DNA of 64,000 nucleotides from Nautilia profundicola AmH (GTDB taxonomy: Bacteria; Campylobacterota; Campylobacteria; Campylobacterales; Nautiliaceae), in contig NC_012115.1 in assembly GCF_000021725.1 (NCBI RefSeq), forward strand, positions 1,131,408 to 1,195,407. Direction: 5' to 3'. The notes below the pieces were generated by a model. It saw only the letters and a list, made by a program, of their open reading frames with translations. It was not told the origin of the DNA and made no database searches. Shown here piece after piece: positions 9,349-18,497 of this stretch (position 1 is its first letter; each line of letters starts with the position of its first letter). The translations under genes were made by a program, and so were the position numbers.

Positions 9349-10206
9349 TTATTCAGGCAACTTTTCTTTCATTAATTTCACCAATTCTTCATCCAATTCC
9401 TCTATTTTTGGAAGTTTAGGTCTTAATTCCAAATATAAATTACCGTCTTTAACACCATAACCTTTAACTCTCAATTTTTGGCAACATTTTGAGTTTTGAG
9501 GAACTTTGACATTAATGTGTCCTTTAAATGTATCTACACCTATTTTACCACCGAACATCATTGTTTTTAAAGGTACTTCTATTTTTTTATATAAATCATT
9601 ACCCACTCTTTCCCATTCAGGATGAGGAGTGACTTCAACTTCTAAAATTAAATCGCCCCTGTGTCCTTGAAGGGTTTTACCTTTCCCTCTTACTCTTAAT
9701 TTTTGCCCGGTTTTAATTCCTTCAGGAATTTTTACCTTTATACTTTCACCGTTTAGGTTAATAGTATATACACCACCTTTCATTGCAAGATCAAAAGGTA
9801 TTTGGATTTTTGCATGTATATCCAAATCTGGCGCAAAACCTCCACCAAAACCGCCAAATCCGTCAAAACCGAAACCTCCAAAACCTCCGCTTGAACGTCT
9901 TGAAAAACCTCCGCCGAATATTTGAGAAAGTATATCTTCTAAATCGACATCTTTATGCTGCCTGTAAAAATCCTGGAAGTTTTGACCGTTAAACATAGCA
10001 TCACCCATTTGATCATACTGTTTACGTTTTTCCTCATCTCCCAGAATTTCATATGCAGTATTTATCTCTTTGAATTTTTCTTCGCACTCAGGCTTTTTGC
10101 ATATGTCAGGATGATATTTTCTCGCTAATTTTCTATAAGCTTTTTTTATTTCATCTTGTGTAGCATTTTCGCTTACACCTAAAACTTCGTATAAACTTTT
10201 ACTCAT
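9349..10206 (-). CDS. cbpA: DnaJ-family co-chaperone, CbpA type
   Basis: The 285-residue protein has an N-terminal J-domain (residues 2-70, with HPD in YHPDICKK), a Gly/Phe-rich linker ([18 protein letters not shown], about 103-122) and the two beta-sandwich substrate-binding domains, but no DnaJ zinc finger; that is the CbpA arrangement. It stimulates DnaK's ATPase and hands over misfolded proteins. A small cysteine-bearing insertion (CKKPEC) follows HPD, as in several Campylobacterota homologues. It is the first gene of the cbpA-hspR operon, preceded by a promoter overlapped by an HspR-like site, so heat induction by loss of HspR repression is expected. Confidence 0.92.
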   Translation of the reverse strand: MSKSLYEVLGVSENATQDEIKKAYRKLARKYHPDICKKPECEEKFKEINTAYEILGDEEKRKQYDQMGDAMFNGQNFQDFYRQHKDVDLEDILSQIFGGGFSRRSSGGFGGFGFDGFGGFGGGFAPDLDIHAKIQIPFDLAMKGGVYTINLNGESIKVKIPEGIKTGQKLRVRGKGKTLQGHRGDLILEVEVTPHPEWERVGNDLYKKIEVPLKTMMFGGKIGVDTFKGHINVKVPQNSKCCQKLRVKGYGVKDGNLYLELRPKLPKIEELDEELVKLMKEKLPE

Positions 10207-10250
10207 CTCCCCTCCTTTGAATTATACAATATATGGAATTTTATTGCAAT

Positions 10251-10284
10251 ATTATACAATAAAATTGAGTCAAAGTCAATCAAC
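10251..10284 (-). promoter_or_regulatory. cbpA-hspR promoter overlapped by an HspR (HAIR-like) operator
   Basis: On the minus strand TTGACT (10279-10274) and TATAAT (10256-10251) are separated by exactly 17 bases, a near-consensus vegetative promoter. On the plus strand positions 10264-10284 read ATTGAGT, seven bases, AATCAAC. Against the published HAIR consensus CTTGAGT-N7-ACTCAAG this matches 6 of 7 and 5 of 7, with exact spacing. The operator covers the -35 box, so bound HspR would block RNA polymerase. Confidence 0.7.
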
Positions 10285-10366
10285 TTTTGTAACATTATTA
10301 CATATTATTAAAAACATTAAATAAGACAGCTCAAAATACCAAAACAAATCAACTAAATTCCAAATA

Positions 10367-10381
10367 TAGCGTCTGTCACTT
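10367..10381. repeat. 15-bp imperfect palindrome, copy 1 (TAGCGTCTGTCACTT)
   Basis: One of four intergenic copies of a TAGYGTCTGTCACTA-like element. The ends are near-complementary around a TCTGT centre. It lies between the manB-like gene and cbpA. Such GTGTCTGTC motifs recur in many bacterial genomes and are often tied to REP-type transposases, but no transposase is seen here. Confidence 0.55.
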
Positions 10382-10403
10382 TTTATTAATATAAAAAGAA
10401 AAA

Positions 10404-11765
10404 TTAAAGGAACTTATTTAAAGCTTCCATTAATCTCTCTTCAATAGCTTTTAAATCTTTTTCGTTAACAGCCTCAAATCTTGTTACAAGTACGGGTGTT
10501 GTATTGCTCGCTCTTACAAGCCCCCATCCGTTTTCAAATATCACCCTTACACCGTCCACGTCTACAATTTCTTTAATTTGTAATGCACCTTTATTTTCAT
10601 TCAGGTAACTTTTTAACTCATCGATTATTTTGAATTTTTTATCTTCTGTCGTTTTTACTTTTATTTCGTCGGTATTGTAAACTTTCGGAAGTGATTCAAA
10701 CTCTTTGACAAAATCAAATTTATCTTTAATGAGTTCCATAATCCTAAATGCAACATAAATCGCATCATCTATCCCAAAGTATCTGTCATTAAAGAATATA
10801 TGTCCGCTAACCTCCGCAGCTAAATCACAGTTCTGCTGTTTAAGAAGTGTTTTTAGGTTACTGTGTCCCGTTTTATACATTATTGCACGGCCAATTTTAT
10901 TAATTTCGTCATACATTACCTGAGTGGCTTTTACTTCACTTATAACACATGGGTTATCCATGTTTTTTGCAAAAAAGTACGCAAGAATATCGCCTTTATA
11001 GTTATATTTCTGATCCAAAAACGCAATCCTGTCCGCATCTCCGTCAAACGCAAATGCGTATTTTCTTGTTTTAAGCGCATTATATACGTCTTTTAGATTT
11101 TCTTCTTCAGTAGGGTCAGGATGATGGTTCGGAAACGTTCCGTCAGGCTTTTCAAAAATAATTTCGTAATTTTTAATACCGATTTTTTCAAGTATATCTC
11201 TAAGCACTACACCGGCAACACCGTTTCCGCAGTCAAACACTGCATTTAAATCCATACCTTTCAAGTGTGAAAACTGGTTTGAAATATAATCGACATAATC
11301 CGATTTCAGATCGTATTTAATTACATCCGTATTATCTTCTATAGTAATATCATTGTTTAATATTTCATCCCCTAAAGAGTATATATCTTTGCCATAAAAA
11401 GGAAGTTTGTCAATTGTTATTTTAAATCCGTTGTATTCGGGAGGATTGTGAGAACCTGTGATCTGAATACTTCCGGATATGTTTATCTTACCTTTATTTT
11501 CGATACATAGCGGTCTGAAATTTGCAAAATAATTTGCACCCGTAGGTAACATTCCTCCGCTGATTACTGTTTTACCGGCACTGTTGAGTCCGCTCACAAG
11601 CCAGTCGTGTAAAACAGGCGAATGTGTTCTCGCATCGTAACTTACAAAAACATATTCACCGTCAATCTTTGTTCCTAAAAAATAACCTATTTTTTTTACA
11701 ATGTCTTCATTTAGATCTTTTTCAAATATTCCTCTTATATCATATTCCCTGAAAATATGTTTCAT
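10404..11765 (-). CDS. Phosphomannomutase/phosphoglucomutase (alpha-D-phosphohexomutase)
   Basis: From the chosen start the protein has about 453 residues. It shows the four-domain phosphohexomutase pattern: phosphoserine loop TGSHNPPEYNG, metal loop DGDADR, sugar-binding loop EVSGHIFF and a C-terminal phosphate-binding segment ending RASNTTPVLVTRFE. It interconverts hexose 1- and 6-phosphates, supplying mannose-1-P or glucose-1-P for surface glycans. The open frame extends ten codons further upstream, but the ATG at 11765 begins MKHIFREYDIRG, the usual N-terminus, and is preceded by AAGGAAGAG. Substrate preference (manB or pgm) cannot be decided from sequence. Confidence 0.92.
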   Translation of the reverse strand: MKHIFREYDIRGIFEKDLNEDIVKKIGYFLGTKIDGEYVFVSYDARTHSPVLHDWLVSGLNSAGKTVISGGMLPTGANYFANFRPLCIENKGKINISGSIQITGSHNPPEYNGFKITIDKLPFYGKDIYSLGDEILNNDITIEDNTDVIKYDLKSDYVDYISNQFSHLKGMDLNAVFDCGNGVAGVVLRDILEKIGIKNYEIIFEKPDGTFPNHHPDPTEEENLKDVYNALKTRKYAFAFDGDADRIAFLDQKYNYKGDILAYFFAKNMDNPCVISEVKATQVMYDEINKIGRAIMYKTGHSNLKTLLKQQNCDLAAEVSGHIFFNDRYFGIDDAIYVAFRIMELIKDKFDFVKEFESLPKVYNTDEIKVKTTEDKKFKIIDELKSYLNENKGALQIKEIVDVDGVRVIFENGWGLVRASNTTPVLVTRFEAVNEKDLKAIEERLMEALNKFL

Positions 11766-11803
11766 TCTCTTCCTTTTTATCTGTTTTAAGCACAAGAGCT
11801 TAA

Positions 11804-11866
11804 TTTCTCCACCTTTTTTCTCTATCTTTTTCTAATTTATCTCTTATTACCCTTCACAAATTATCT
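11804..11866. repeat. Degenerate heptanucleotide array between manB-like and Nudix genes
   Basis: Read in sevens on the plus strand the spacer runs TTTCTCC ACCTTTT, TTCTCTA TCTTTTT, CTAATTT ATCTCTT, ATTACCC TTCACAA. The pair ATTACCC TTCACAA closely matches ATTACTC TTCACTA at 43651-43664. The array reaches into the stop region of the Nudix gene. Units are diverged, so the boundaries are approximate. Confidence 0.4.
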
Positions 11867-12436
11867 ACTTTCCAACTTACCCACTTTATTATGTATCCAC
11901 CATAGCATAGCGAATTTCGCACCCGGTGTTAATACGATATTTTCATCAAAAATAGTTTTGTATACTTTATCTGAAGGTATTTCGACTATTTCTATATCTT
12001 CATCGTCAATTCCACCACCTTCATGCACTTTCATACTGCTGTCTACTTCAACATAAAATATCTCCTGATTAGCCGCACTGCTTCCTACACTTGCCCATGT
12101 TGATGTAATTTTTTTAATGTCTTTTACGTCAACGTCATATCCGCATTCTTCCAAAACCTCTTCTTTGGCTATTTCAATATTGCACTTATCTTTATCACAA
12201 AGTCCAGCACAAAGTTCCAACGTATAACCGTCACCGTTTTTTAAATATACAGGAAGTCTGAACTGCCTAACCATAATTAATGAATTCAAATCTTTATCAT
12301 AAATTAAAATAGAAACACTGTTGTGTGAGCTGCAAACTTCCCATCTTCTTTTTTTGCCAAAATAATCAAAAAAAACTTCTTTTAACTCTAAAAACTTTCC
12401 TTTGCCAAGGATATTGATTTTCGTTATTTTAATCAA
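11861..12436 (-). CDS. Nudix hydrolase, nucleoside-diphosphosugar type
   Basis: This 191-residue protein has a modified Nudix box: AGLCDKDKCNIEIAKEEVLE followed by ECGY, about residues 81-104. The REUXEEXGU core reads EEVLEECGY, i.e. the arginine is replaced, as in the UDP-glucose pyrophosphatase (NUDT14-like) branch, which has KEAWEECGY. A nucleoside-diphosphosugar is therefore a more likely substrate than a mutagenic dNTP, and the neighbouring phosphohexomutase supports a sugar-nucleotide link. The start overlaps the end of the upstream gene by four bases (ATGA). Exact substrate is unknown. Confidence 0.82.
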   Translation of the reverse strand: MIKITKINILGKGKFLELKEVFFDYFGKKRRWEVCSSHNSVSILIYDKDLNSLIMVRQFRLPVYLKNGDGYTLELCAGLCDKDKCNIEIAKEEVLEECGYDVDVKDIKKITSTWASVGSSAANQEIFYVEVDSSMKVHEGGGIDDEDIEIVEIPSDKVYKTIFDENIVLTPGAKFAMLWWIHNKVGKLESR

Positions 12437-13308
12437 AACAGGCTCCCCTCTTCTTCTTTGTTCAAATCAATATCAAAATCTACAAGCATGGCAAAATTAA
12501 AGCCTTCCTTTAAAACTGCTTGATTCTCTTCATTTACAATAAGCGTTTTAGCATGCTTGGTGTTAGCTATTAAATAATTTAGTTCTTTAAAAAAAAATCT
12601 GTCGTTTTTAATTCCTAAAATCAACACTTTCTCACTTTCTCCGTATTCCACTTCCCTTAATTTATAATCAACAAATACCGGTTTAAATCTTTCAAGTTCA
12701 AATTCAAGTGTGAATTTTAAAGAATTGTCTTCAAAAAATTTCAAAGCCCTTGAAAATTCATCTTTATATACATAAGGTAAATTTAATTCTACATTTTGAA
12801 ATCTTGATTTAAACAAAGACAACTGCTCAAGATCCGTTTTTTTAGATAAGAGCACTTCAATATTGGAAAAAAGCTCACTGAATTTTTTATCAGATGTAAT
12901 TAAAAATTTATTGTTAATATTTAAAGCTCTGAGTAAATCTTCATAAGATTTTAATACTATCACATTGTCATTGACATTCATTTTTTCAATAATATGTTCT
13001 GTTAATTCATCACAGAAAAATATTTTGGTTTTTAAGTTTTCATATTTAAATACATCTATAACAGCCTGCTTAATTGAGTCAACTTTTATCCAAGCAATTT
13101 CATTATCGATTATATTTTCATATTTTTCAGAAACAATAGCATAAGCACCGTTTTTTACTGCGTATTCAATATCATTGCTGTCTTTTACAAAAAAACAACT
13201 TCCTCTGTTTGCTTTTTCAAATTCATTAGTAAATGAAGTAACTTCACTGATATAAGGAGAGTTCAATAGCTCTCCGCCAATCAGGTTTACCAGGGTTTCT
13301 ATTTTCAA
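12433..13308 (-). CDS. Orphan Mur-ligase N-terminal-domain-like protein, function unknown
   Basis: I do not recognise a named family for this 291-residue protein. Its first 75 residues (MKIETLVNLIGGELL, VTSFTNEFEKANRGSCFFV, EYAVKNGAYAIVSEK) look like the UDP-binding N-terminal domain of MurE/MurF (compare the family pattern LIGGE, VTSIAFDSRKVKPGSLFFA, AIKNGAVAVVSE). The rest contains no ATP-binding GKT motif or Mur ligase core, so it cannot be a complete ligase. It is co-transcribed with the Nudix gene (4-base overlap) and follows metG after about 60 bases of heptad-like spacer. It may bind a UDP-sugar or be a decayed ligase; the intact, neighbour-like codon use argues against recent decay. 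Confidence 0.6.
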   Translation of the reverse strand: MKIETLVNLIGGELLNSPYISEVTSFTNEFEKANRGSCFFVKDSNDIEYAVKNGAYAIVSEKYENIIDNEIAWIKVDSIKQAVIDVFKYENLKTKIFFCDELTEHIIEKMNVNDNVIVLKSYEDLLRALNINNKFLITSDKKFSELFSNIEVLLSKKTDLEQLSLFKSRFQNVELNLPYVYKDEFSRALKFFEDNSLKFTLEFELERFKPVFVDYKLREVEYGESEKVLILGIKNDRFFFKELNYLIANTKHAKTLIVNEENQAVLKEGFNFAMLVDFDIDLNKEEEGSLF

Positions 13309-13334
13309 AACAATCCCTCACCGTTTAAATTAAT

Positions 13335-13369
13335 ATTCACCTTCAATCTTCTACCTTTAATCTTTCCCC
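13335..13369. repeat. Heptanucleotide array after metG (five units)
   Basis: Five consecutive sevens on the plus strand: ATTCACC, TTCAATC, TTCTACC, TTTAATC, TTTCCCC. On the strand of the adjacent genes the units read as GGTGAAT/GATTGAA-like, related to the GTGAAAA/ATGAAAA units elsewhere. The array starts directly after the metG stop codon. Confidence 0.55.
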
Positions 13370-15276
13370 TACTTAATAGGAGTCCCAGGTTTTTTAGGTT
13401 TTTCAGGTCTTATAAGACTAAAGCCGCTCTCATCTTTAGCACCAAGAAGCATTCCTTCACTCATCATGCCCATAAGTTTTGCAGGTTTAAGATTTGCAAC
13501 CACACAGACATATGTATCTATAAGTTCTTCAGGTTTATAATATTCTTTAATTCCCGCAATAATCTGTCTGTTTTTCCCTTCACCCAAATCAACTTCAAGT
13601 CTTAAAAGTTTTTTGGATTTTTTAACTTCTTCTGCCACTACGACTTTTCCGATTTTAAGTTCGGTTTTGAAAAATTCGTCAATAGTGATTAAATTTTGAG
13701 GTTTTTCCTCTTTAATTTCAGGTTTTTTCATAAGAGGAGCTTCTATTTTAGGGAAAAGCGGCGGAATTTTTTCAATTACGAAATCATCAAGAAGTTTTCC
13801 ATCCATTATATTTTTAAAACTCTCCTGATTTATTTCAAAACCTAAAGATTTGGCAATTTTAGCGGTTGTTTTAGGCATTACCGCATGCAGATTCACCGCT
13901 ACCATTGCAAGAAGATTTGAAATAAGTCCTAAAAGAGCCTGCGCTTTTTCCTCTTCTCCGTTTTTCATAAGTTCCCACGGTTTATACGTATCAATTGCCT
14001 TATTTCCGATTGCAAGCACTTTCCATAGTTCTTCAAGAAATTTATGAATCTGCATTTTCCAAAGATATGTTTCTTCTAAATTTTTAACAATCTCTCTGGC
14101 TTCATTTAGTTCGTTTGCATAATATTTTTCTACGTTTTTGCTTGTAATTTTACCGTCGAAATATTTATAAGCCATACCTATAATTCTGTTTAAAAGGTTA
14201 CCGAGATCATTCCCTAAATCGTTATTAATTCTATCAATCAAAGCTTTTTCACTGAAATCCCCGTCCGCTCCGAAAGGCACTTCTCTTAACATAAAATATC
14301 TGAAATTTTCAAGCCCGTATGCGTCAGCCACATCTTTAGGATTAATTACGTTACCTTTAGATTTACTCATTTTTTCACCGTCTCTTGTCCACCATCCGTG
14401 AGCTGCAATAACTTTTGGAAGTTCATATCCTATACTCATTAAAAACGCAGGCCAGTAAACCGCATGGAATTTAAGAATGTCTTTTCCTACTATATGAAGT
14501 TTCGCAGGCCAATATTTTTTTACAAGTTCGTCGTTTTCACTTCCGTATCCAAGAGCCGTTAAATAGTTAAACAATGCATCAAGCCATACATACACAACAT
14601 GTTTAGGATCATTAATTTCAGGAGGAAGCTTTACTCCCCACTCAAAAGATGTTCTTGTAATTGAAAGATCTTTTAATCCTTCTTCCACAAATCTTATAAC
14701 TTCATTCGCTTTTGCTTCAGGTAAAATAGGTTTTTTGTTTTTAAGCCAGTCAAGAAGCTGATCTTGATATTTTGAGAGTCTGAAAAAATAACTTTCTTCT
14801 TTAATTATTCTTGTAGGTTTCCCGCAGTCAGGGCAGAGCTCATCATTTACAAGCTGGCTTGGAGCCACGAAGCTTTCACAGCTTACGCAGTAATGCCCTT
14901 CATAATAATCTTTATAAATATCACCTTTTTTATACATATCCAAAAACGCTTTTTGAACGCCTTTTTTATGTGCTTCGTCAGTAGTCCTTATAAATTTATC
15001 GTAACTTATTTCAAACTCATCCCATAAAGCTTTGAACTTTCCGCTGATTTCATCGGCGTATTCTTTTGGAGATTTGCCTCTTTTTTTAGCGGCTTCTTCG
15101 ATTTTTTGCCCGTGTTCGTCTGTACCTGTTAGAAAAAACGTATCAATTCCTTTAAGTCTGCTGTATCTTGCCACCATATCCGCAATAATAGTTGTATACG
15201 CATGCCCTATATGAGGGATATCATTTACATAATATATAGGTGTGGTTAAATAATATGTTTTACACTTGTCACTCAT
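13369..15276 (-). CDS. metG: Methionyl-tRNA synthetase
   Basis: This 635-residue enzyme charges tRNA-Met. The class I signatures are present: HIGH-type PHIGHAY near residues 19-25 and KMSKS in [11 protein letters not shown] near residue 300. A zinc knuckle with four cysteines ([10 protein letters not shown] and CPDCGKP) lies near residues 127-150. The C-terminus carries the EMAPII-like tRNA-binding/dimerisation domain ([19 protein letters not shown], about 530-635). The length fits the dimeric bacterial form. It overlaps the upstream fbp stop by four bases and so is probably translated from the same message. Confidence 0.97.
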   Translation of the reverse strand: MSDKCKTYYLTTPIYYVNDIPHIGHAYTTIIADMVARYSRLKGIDTFFLTGTDEHGQKIEEAAKKRGKSPKEYADEISGKFKALWDEFEISYDKFIRTTDEAHKKGVQKAFLDMYKKGDIYKDYYEGHYCVSCESFVAPSQLVNDELCPDCGKPTRIIKEESYFFRLSKYQDQLLDWLKNKKPILPEAKANEVIRFVEEGLKDLSITRTSFEWGVKLPPEINDPKHVVYVWLDALFNYLTALGYGSENDELVKKYWPAKLHIVGKDILKFHAVYWPAFLMSIGYELPKVIAAHGWWTRDGEKMSKSKGNVINPKDVADAYGLENFRYFMLREVPFGADGDFSEKALIDRINNDLGNDLGNLLNRIIGMAYKYFDGKITSKNVEKYYANELNEAREIVKNLEETYLWKMQIHKFLEELWKVLAIGNKAIDTYKPWELMKNGEEEKAQALLGLISNLLAMVAVNLHAVMPKTTAKIAKSLGFEINQESFKNIMDGKLLDDFVIEKIPPLFPKIEAPLMKKPEIKEEKPQNLITIDEFFKTELKIGKVVVAEEVKKSKKLLRLEVDLGEGKNRQIIAGIKEYYKPEELIDTYVCVVANLKPAKLMGMMSEGMLLGAKDESGFSLIRPEKPKKPGTPIK

Positions 15277-16124
15277 TTCTCTGCCCCTTCGTATGTTTTT
15301 AAAACTTTTTTAATTTCATAATTGCTTCCGAAAAAGCATGGTGTTGTATCATGGTATCCGTCGATATCTAAATCTAATAAATCGTTTTTACCGTCAACAG
15401 CAAGTCCCCCTGCTTTATTATACACATATGCGAAAGGAAATACTTCAAAAAGTTTTCTAAGCTTACCTTTTGGCTTATCTTCGGTTCCCGGATATGCAAA
15501 AAGCCCTCCGCCTTTTAATAAAATCTGATGTAAATCAGGTACCATTCCACCGCTGTATCTTAACCTGTAACCGTCTTTAAAGAAATTATCAATCATCTCT
15601 TTATGATAAGGATACCAGTATTTTTGAGTTCCGCCCGGTCCTAATATTTTTCCTTTTTCCTCAAGTCTTAATTCTTTTACAAATTCAAACTCGTTAGTTT
15701 CTTCATTCAACCTGAAAAGCTCTACAGTATCTCTTGCCACGACCATTTCCACTCTCGGTCCGTATACGATGTATACAGCAGCCACAATATTTTCACCGCT
15801 GTATCCGCCTTTATAAATACCAAAAATACTTCCCACACTTAAATCCACATCAATAAGACTGCTACCGTCAAGAGGATCATATGCCACGAAATATTTGCCG
15901 TTGGGATTAGCAGGCATTGCGTCTTCTTTTTCTTCACTAATTATTTCAATTACACTTGATGTTTTTAAAAGATGTCTTTCTACAATTTCATCACTTATTA
16001 CATCAAGTTTAACCTGAATATCACCGCTTGAATTCAGTGATTCTACTTTTCCTGTATCTTTAGTTTTTATAGCGTCTTTGATTTCAACGGCTATTTTCTG
16101 GATGGAATTAATAATTTCGGTCAT
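15273..16124 (-). CDS. fbp: Fructose-1,6-bisphosphatase, class I
   Basis: This 283-residue enzyme removes the 1-phosphate of fructose-1,6-bisphosphate, the committed step of gluconeogenesis, which an autotroph needs to build hexoses from pyruvate. Family motifs are visible: metal ligands in EEKEDA and [20 protein letters not shown] (about residues 85-104), and [13 protein letters not shown] (about 190-202). It is somewhat shorter than the roughly 330-residue enzyme of E. coli, as is common in Campylobacterota. It overlaps metG by four bases and lies 9 bases after mobB. Confidence 0.95.
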   Translation of the reverse strand: MTEIINSIQKIAVEIKDAIKTKDTGKVESLNSSGDIQVKLDVISDEIVERHLLKTSSVIEIISEEKEDAMPANPNGKYFVAYDPLDGSSLIDVDLSVGSIFGIYKGGYSGENIVAAVYIVYGPRVEMVVARDTVELFRLNEETNEFEFVKELRLEEKGKILGPGGTQKYWYPYHKEMIDNFFKDGYRLRYSGGMVPDLHQILLKGGGLFAYPGTEDKPKGKLRKLFEVFPFAYVYNKAGGLAVDGKNDLLDLDIDGYHDTTPCFFGSNYEIKKVLKTYEGAEK

Positions 16125-16133
16125 TTTTACTCC

Positions 16134-16619
16134 TTAAATGTCTTCGGCATTGTTTAAAACCCACTCGATTATCTGATCAATATTGTTTAAATCAAGAATT
16201 TCAATATTTGAAGGAATTTTACTTTTATCAACACTGTCATCTACAGCAACAGCTTTTATATATCTAAAATAGCTCTCATCAACATCACCTCTAAAAACCG
16301 CAAGTCTCGGAAGAGGCAGATATTTTAACCCTTCTACAAGTAAAATATCAAAATCGTTTATCATGTTAACAATTTCATCAAGAGATTTTTGCCTGTGTGA
16401 AAAGTAAGTCGTTCTGTTTGGAGAAGTAACCACAACTTCAGCACCCGTCTGATAAAATTTATAACTGTCTTTACCTTCGGTATCAAATTTCGCCTTATCA
16501 GAAGGATCATTTTTTATTATCGCAATTTTATATGAGCTTATTAATCTTTTAGCTACTTTTTCTATTAATGTTGTTTTTCCGGAATTACTCGGACCGGTAA
16601 AAGCTACGGCTTTTCTCAA
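16134..16619 (-). CDS. mobB: Molybdopterin-guanine dinucleotide biosynthesis adaptor MobB
   Basis: The 161-residue P-loop protein has Walker A GPSNSGKTTL (residues 9-18) and the MobB features KNDPSDKAKFDTEGKDS and DFDILLVEGLKYLPLPRL. MobB binds GTP and assists MobA in attaching GMP to molybdopterin, giving the bis-MGD cofactor of formate dehydrogenase, periplasmic nitrate reductase and related enzymes. It is first in a run with fbp and metG. The link to fdhD and moeA at 60-63 kb is functional, not positional. Confidence 0.92.
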   Translation of the reverse strand: MRKAVAFTGPSNSGKTTLIEKVAKRLISSYKIAIIKNDPSDKAKFDTEGKDSYKFYQTGAEVVVTSPNRTTYFSHRQKSLDEIVNMINDFDILLVEGLKYLPLPRLAVFRGDVDESYFRYIKAVAVDDSVDKSKIPSNIEILDLNNIDQIIEWVLNNAEDI

Positions 16620-16658
16620 ACTAATCCTTTTTTTTGCATAATTTTATCAAAATTTTTA

Positions 16659-16664
16659 TATAAT
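16659..16664 (+). promoter_or_regulatory. -10 box (TATAAT) of the MgtC/DUF4010 gene
   Basis: A perfect TATAAT lies 17 bases upstream of the ATG at 16681, in the short divergent gap to mobB. No clear -35 hexamer is seen; T-rich runs lie upstream, as is usual for sigma-70 promoters in this group. Confidence 0.5.
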
Positions 16665-16680
16665 ATATTAAAGGATTGCT

Positions 16681-17934
16681 ATGCAAGTCGAAATTTTAAA
16701 AGCTTTTTTTATTACGGTTGTATTGGGATTCATCATCGGGCTTGAAAGAAGCGTGTCTTTTACACAGGAAAACGAAGAAGGGTTTGCAGGCAGTAGAACT
16801 TTTACATTAATAGCATTATACGGTTTTATATCAGCTTATATAAATAATTTTGTTAATTATTTTTTATTATTTAGTTTCTCAATTTTCGGTTTGCTTGTTA
16901 TTATCGCATACTTTTTAAAGGTATATCACTATTCCAAACAAGGTACAACAACCCATATAGCCGCATTAATCACATATCTAATCGGAGTAATGGTTTATTT
17001 TAATCAAACTCACTATGCAATATTTATTACGGTATTAACGGTTGTAGTTTTGAATTTAAAAACAAAACTAAAAAAAATAGAAGACAATTTAACTCAAAAA
17101 GAGCTTAACGCGGGAGTCTTACTTTTAATTATGACTTTTATCATGCTTCCAATACTGCCGAATAAAGCAATAGGGCCTTTTGAACTATTTAATCCGTATA
17201 AAACGTGGTTAATGGCAATAATAATTGCATCTTTGTCTTTTATAGGATATCTCGGCATAAAATTTTTCGGTGAAAAAAAAGGAATTTTATTTACCGCAGC
17301 GGCGGGAGGCTTTATAAGTTCTACTGCTGTAACCGCTTCTCTTTCAGCGATGTTTAAAGAAACTAAAACATCCGTATTCACTTATGCCTCCGCAATAGCC
17401 ATAGCGAATACTTTAATGTTTGCAAGAGTATTAATTGAAGTGTATATTACAAACATTGAAATTGTAAAATATATAGGTATTGTTTACTTATTCGCTTTTA
17501 TTTATGGTGTTTGGTTTTCATATTATTTTTACAAGAAATCAAAAGAAAACATTCAAACGACTCTTTCTAAACTTGAAAAAAACCCACTGGAATTAAGTGA
17601 AGCCATTAAATTCGCAATTATTTTTGCAATTATTTACGCACTTGTAGAATATACTAACAAACATTTTGGTAATTTGGGTTTATATATAGTTTCATTTATA
17701 TCCGGTTTTACGGATGTGGATGCTATTACACTTTCGTTGGGAGAACTTAGTAAAACAACACTTTCATTAAAAAATGCGGCCATCGGAATAGTTACCGCTT
17801 CTATAAGCAATACCCTTACAAAGTTTTTTATTGTTATGTTTTTTTCAAAAGAGTTAGCAAAAAAAACATTAATATTTTTTATTCCGGAAATATTGATTTT
17901 ATCACTCTCTTTTTTATTTATATTGTGGTTGTAG
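16681..17934 (+). CDS. MgtC/SapB-family membrane protein with DUF4010 domain
   Basis: The 417-residue protein is almost entirely hydrophobic, with about ten or more predicted membrane helices. The N-terminal part contains the MgtC-type motif GFIIGLERS (residues 17-25) near the first helix; the second half (from about residue 170) looks like DUF4010, including GGFISSTAVTASLS and SGFTDVDAITLSLGELS. Proteins of this type are often annotated as Mg2+-related or as unknown transporters; the substrate is not established. It is divergent from mobB and appears monocistronic, with leuD starting 62 bases downstream. Confidence 0.8.
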   Translation: MQVEILKAFFITVVLGFIIGLERSVSFTQENEEGFAGSRTFTLIALYGFISAYINNFVNYFLLFSFSIFGLLVIIAYFLKVYHYSKQGTTTHIAALITYLIGVMVYFNQTHYAIFITVLTVVVLNLKTKLKKIEDNLTQKELNAGVLLLIMTFIMLPILPNKAIGPFELFNPYKTWLMAIIIASLSFIGYLGIKFFGEKKGILFTAAAGGFISSTAVTASLSAMFKETKTSVFTYASAIAIANTLMFARVLIEVYITNIEIVKYIGIVYLFAFIYGVWFSYYFYKKSKENIQTTLSKLEKNPLELSEAIKFAIIFAIIYALVEYTNKHFGNLGLYIVSFISGFTDVDAITLSLGELSKTTLSLKNAAIGIVTASISNTLTKFFIVMFFSKELAKKTLIFFIPEILILSLSFLFILWL

Positions 17935-17996
17935 TATATGTTGAATTTCTTTTTTATTAGCATTTTTGATAAAATTCAGCAAAAAAAAGGAAATTT

Positions 17997-18497
17997 ATGA
18001 ATGTAATTACAGGAAGAGTTTGGAAATTCGGCGACAACATTGACACAGATTTGATCATTCCTGCAAGATATCTTAATACTTCCGACCCGCATGAACTTGC
18101 CAAACACGTAATGGAAGACGCAGATCCTGAATTTCCAAGTAAAGTAAGACCTGGTGATATTATTGTAGCAGGCTACAACTTCGGAAGCGGTTCAAGCCGT
18201 GAACACGCTCCTATAGCGCTTAAAGCGGCAGGAGTAGCTGCTGTAATCGCTAAAAGTTTTGCGAGAATTTTTTACAGAAACAGCTTTAATATGGGACTGC
18301 CTATTTTTGAACTTCTTGAAAGTGACGAAATTAATGAAGGTGACTTAATTAAAATAGACCTTGACAACGGTATTATTCATAATGTTGATACAGGAAAAGA
18401 TTATAAATTTACGCCTATTCCGGAATTTATGCAAGAACTAATTGCCGCCGGCGGACTGATAAATTTTGCTAAAGAAATGTTAAAGGAAAACAAATGA
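17997..18497 (+). CDS. leuD: 3-isopropylmalate dehydratase small subunit
   Basis: This 166-residue protein matches the short (archaeal-type) LeuD/homoaconitase small subunit: [15 protein letters not shown] (residues 12-26), the substrate loop [14 protein letters not shown] (about 61-74) and [12 protein letters not shown]. With the large Fe-S subunit LeuC it isomerises 2-isopropylmalate to 3-isopropylmalate in leucine synthesis. Its stop overlaps leuB by four bases. LeuC, normally adjacent, is not in this window. A -10-like GATAAAAT and an AAAGGAAAT ribosome site precede the start. Confidence 0.94.
   Translation: MNVITGRVWKFGDNIDTDLIIPARYLNTSDPHELAKHVMEDADPEFPSKVRPGDIIVAGYNFGSGSSREHAPIALKAAGVAAVIAKSFARIFYRNSFNMGLPIFELLESDEINEGDLIKIDLDNGIIHNVDTGKDYKFTPIPEFMQELIAAGGLINFAKEMLKENK

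Noticed and set aside
12433-13308. Complete MurF/MurE ligase
   Set aside because: Only the N-terminal domain pattern is present; there is no ATP-binding GKT motif and the length is about 60% of a real ligase.
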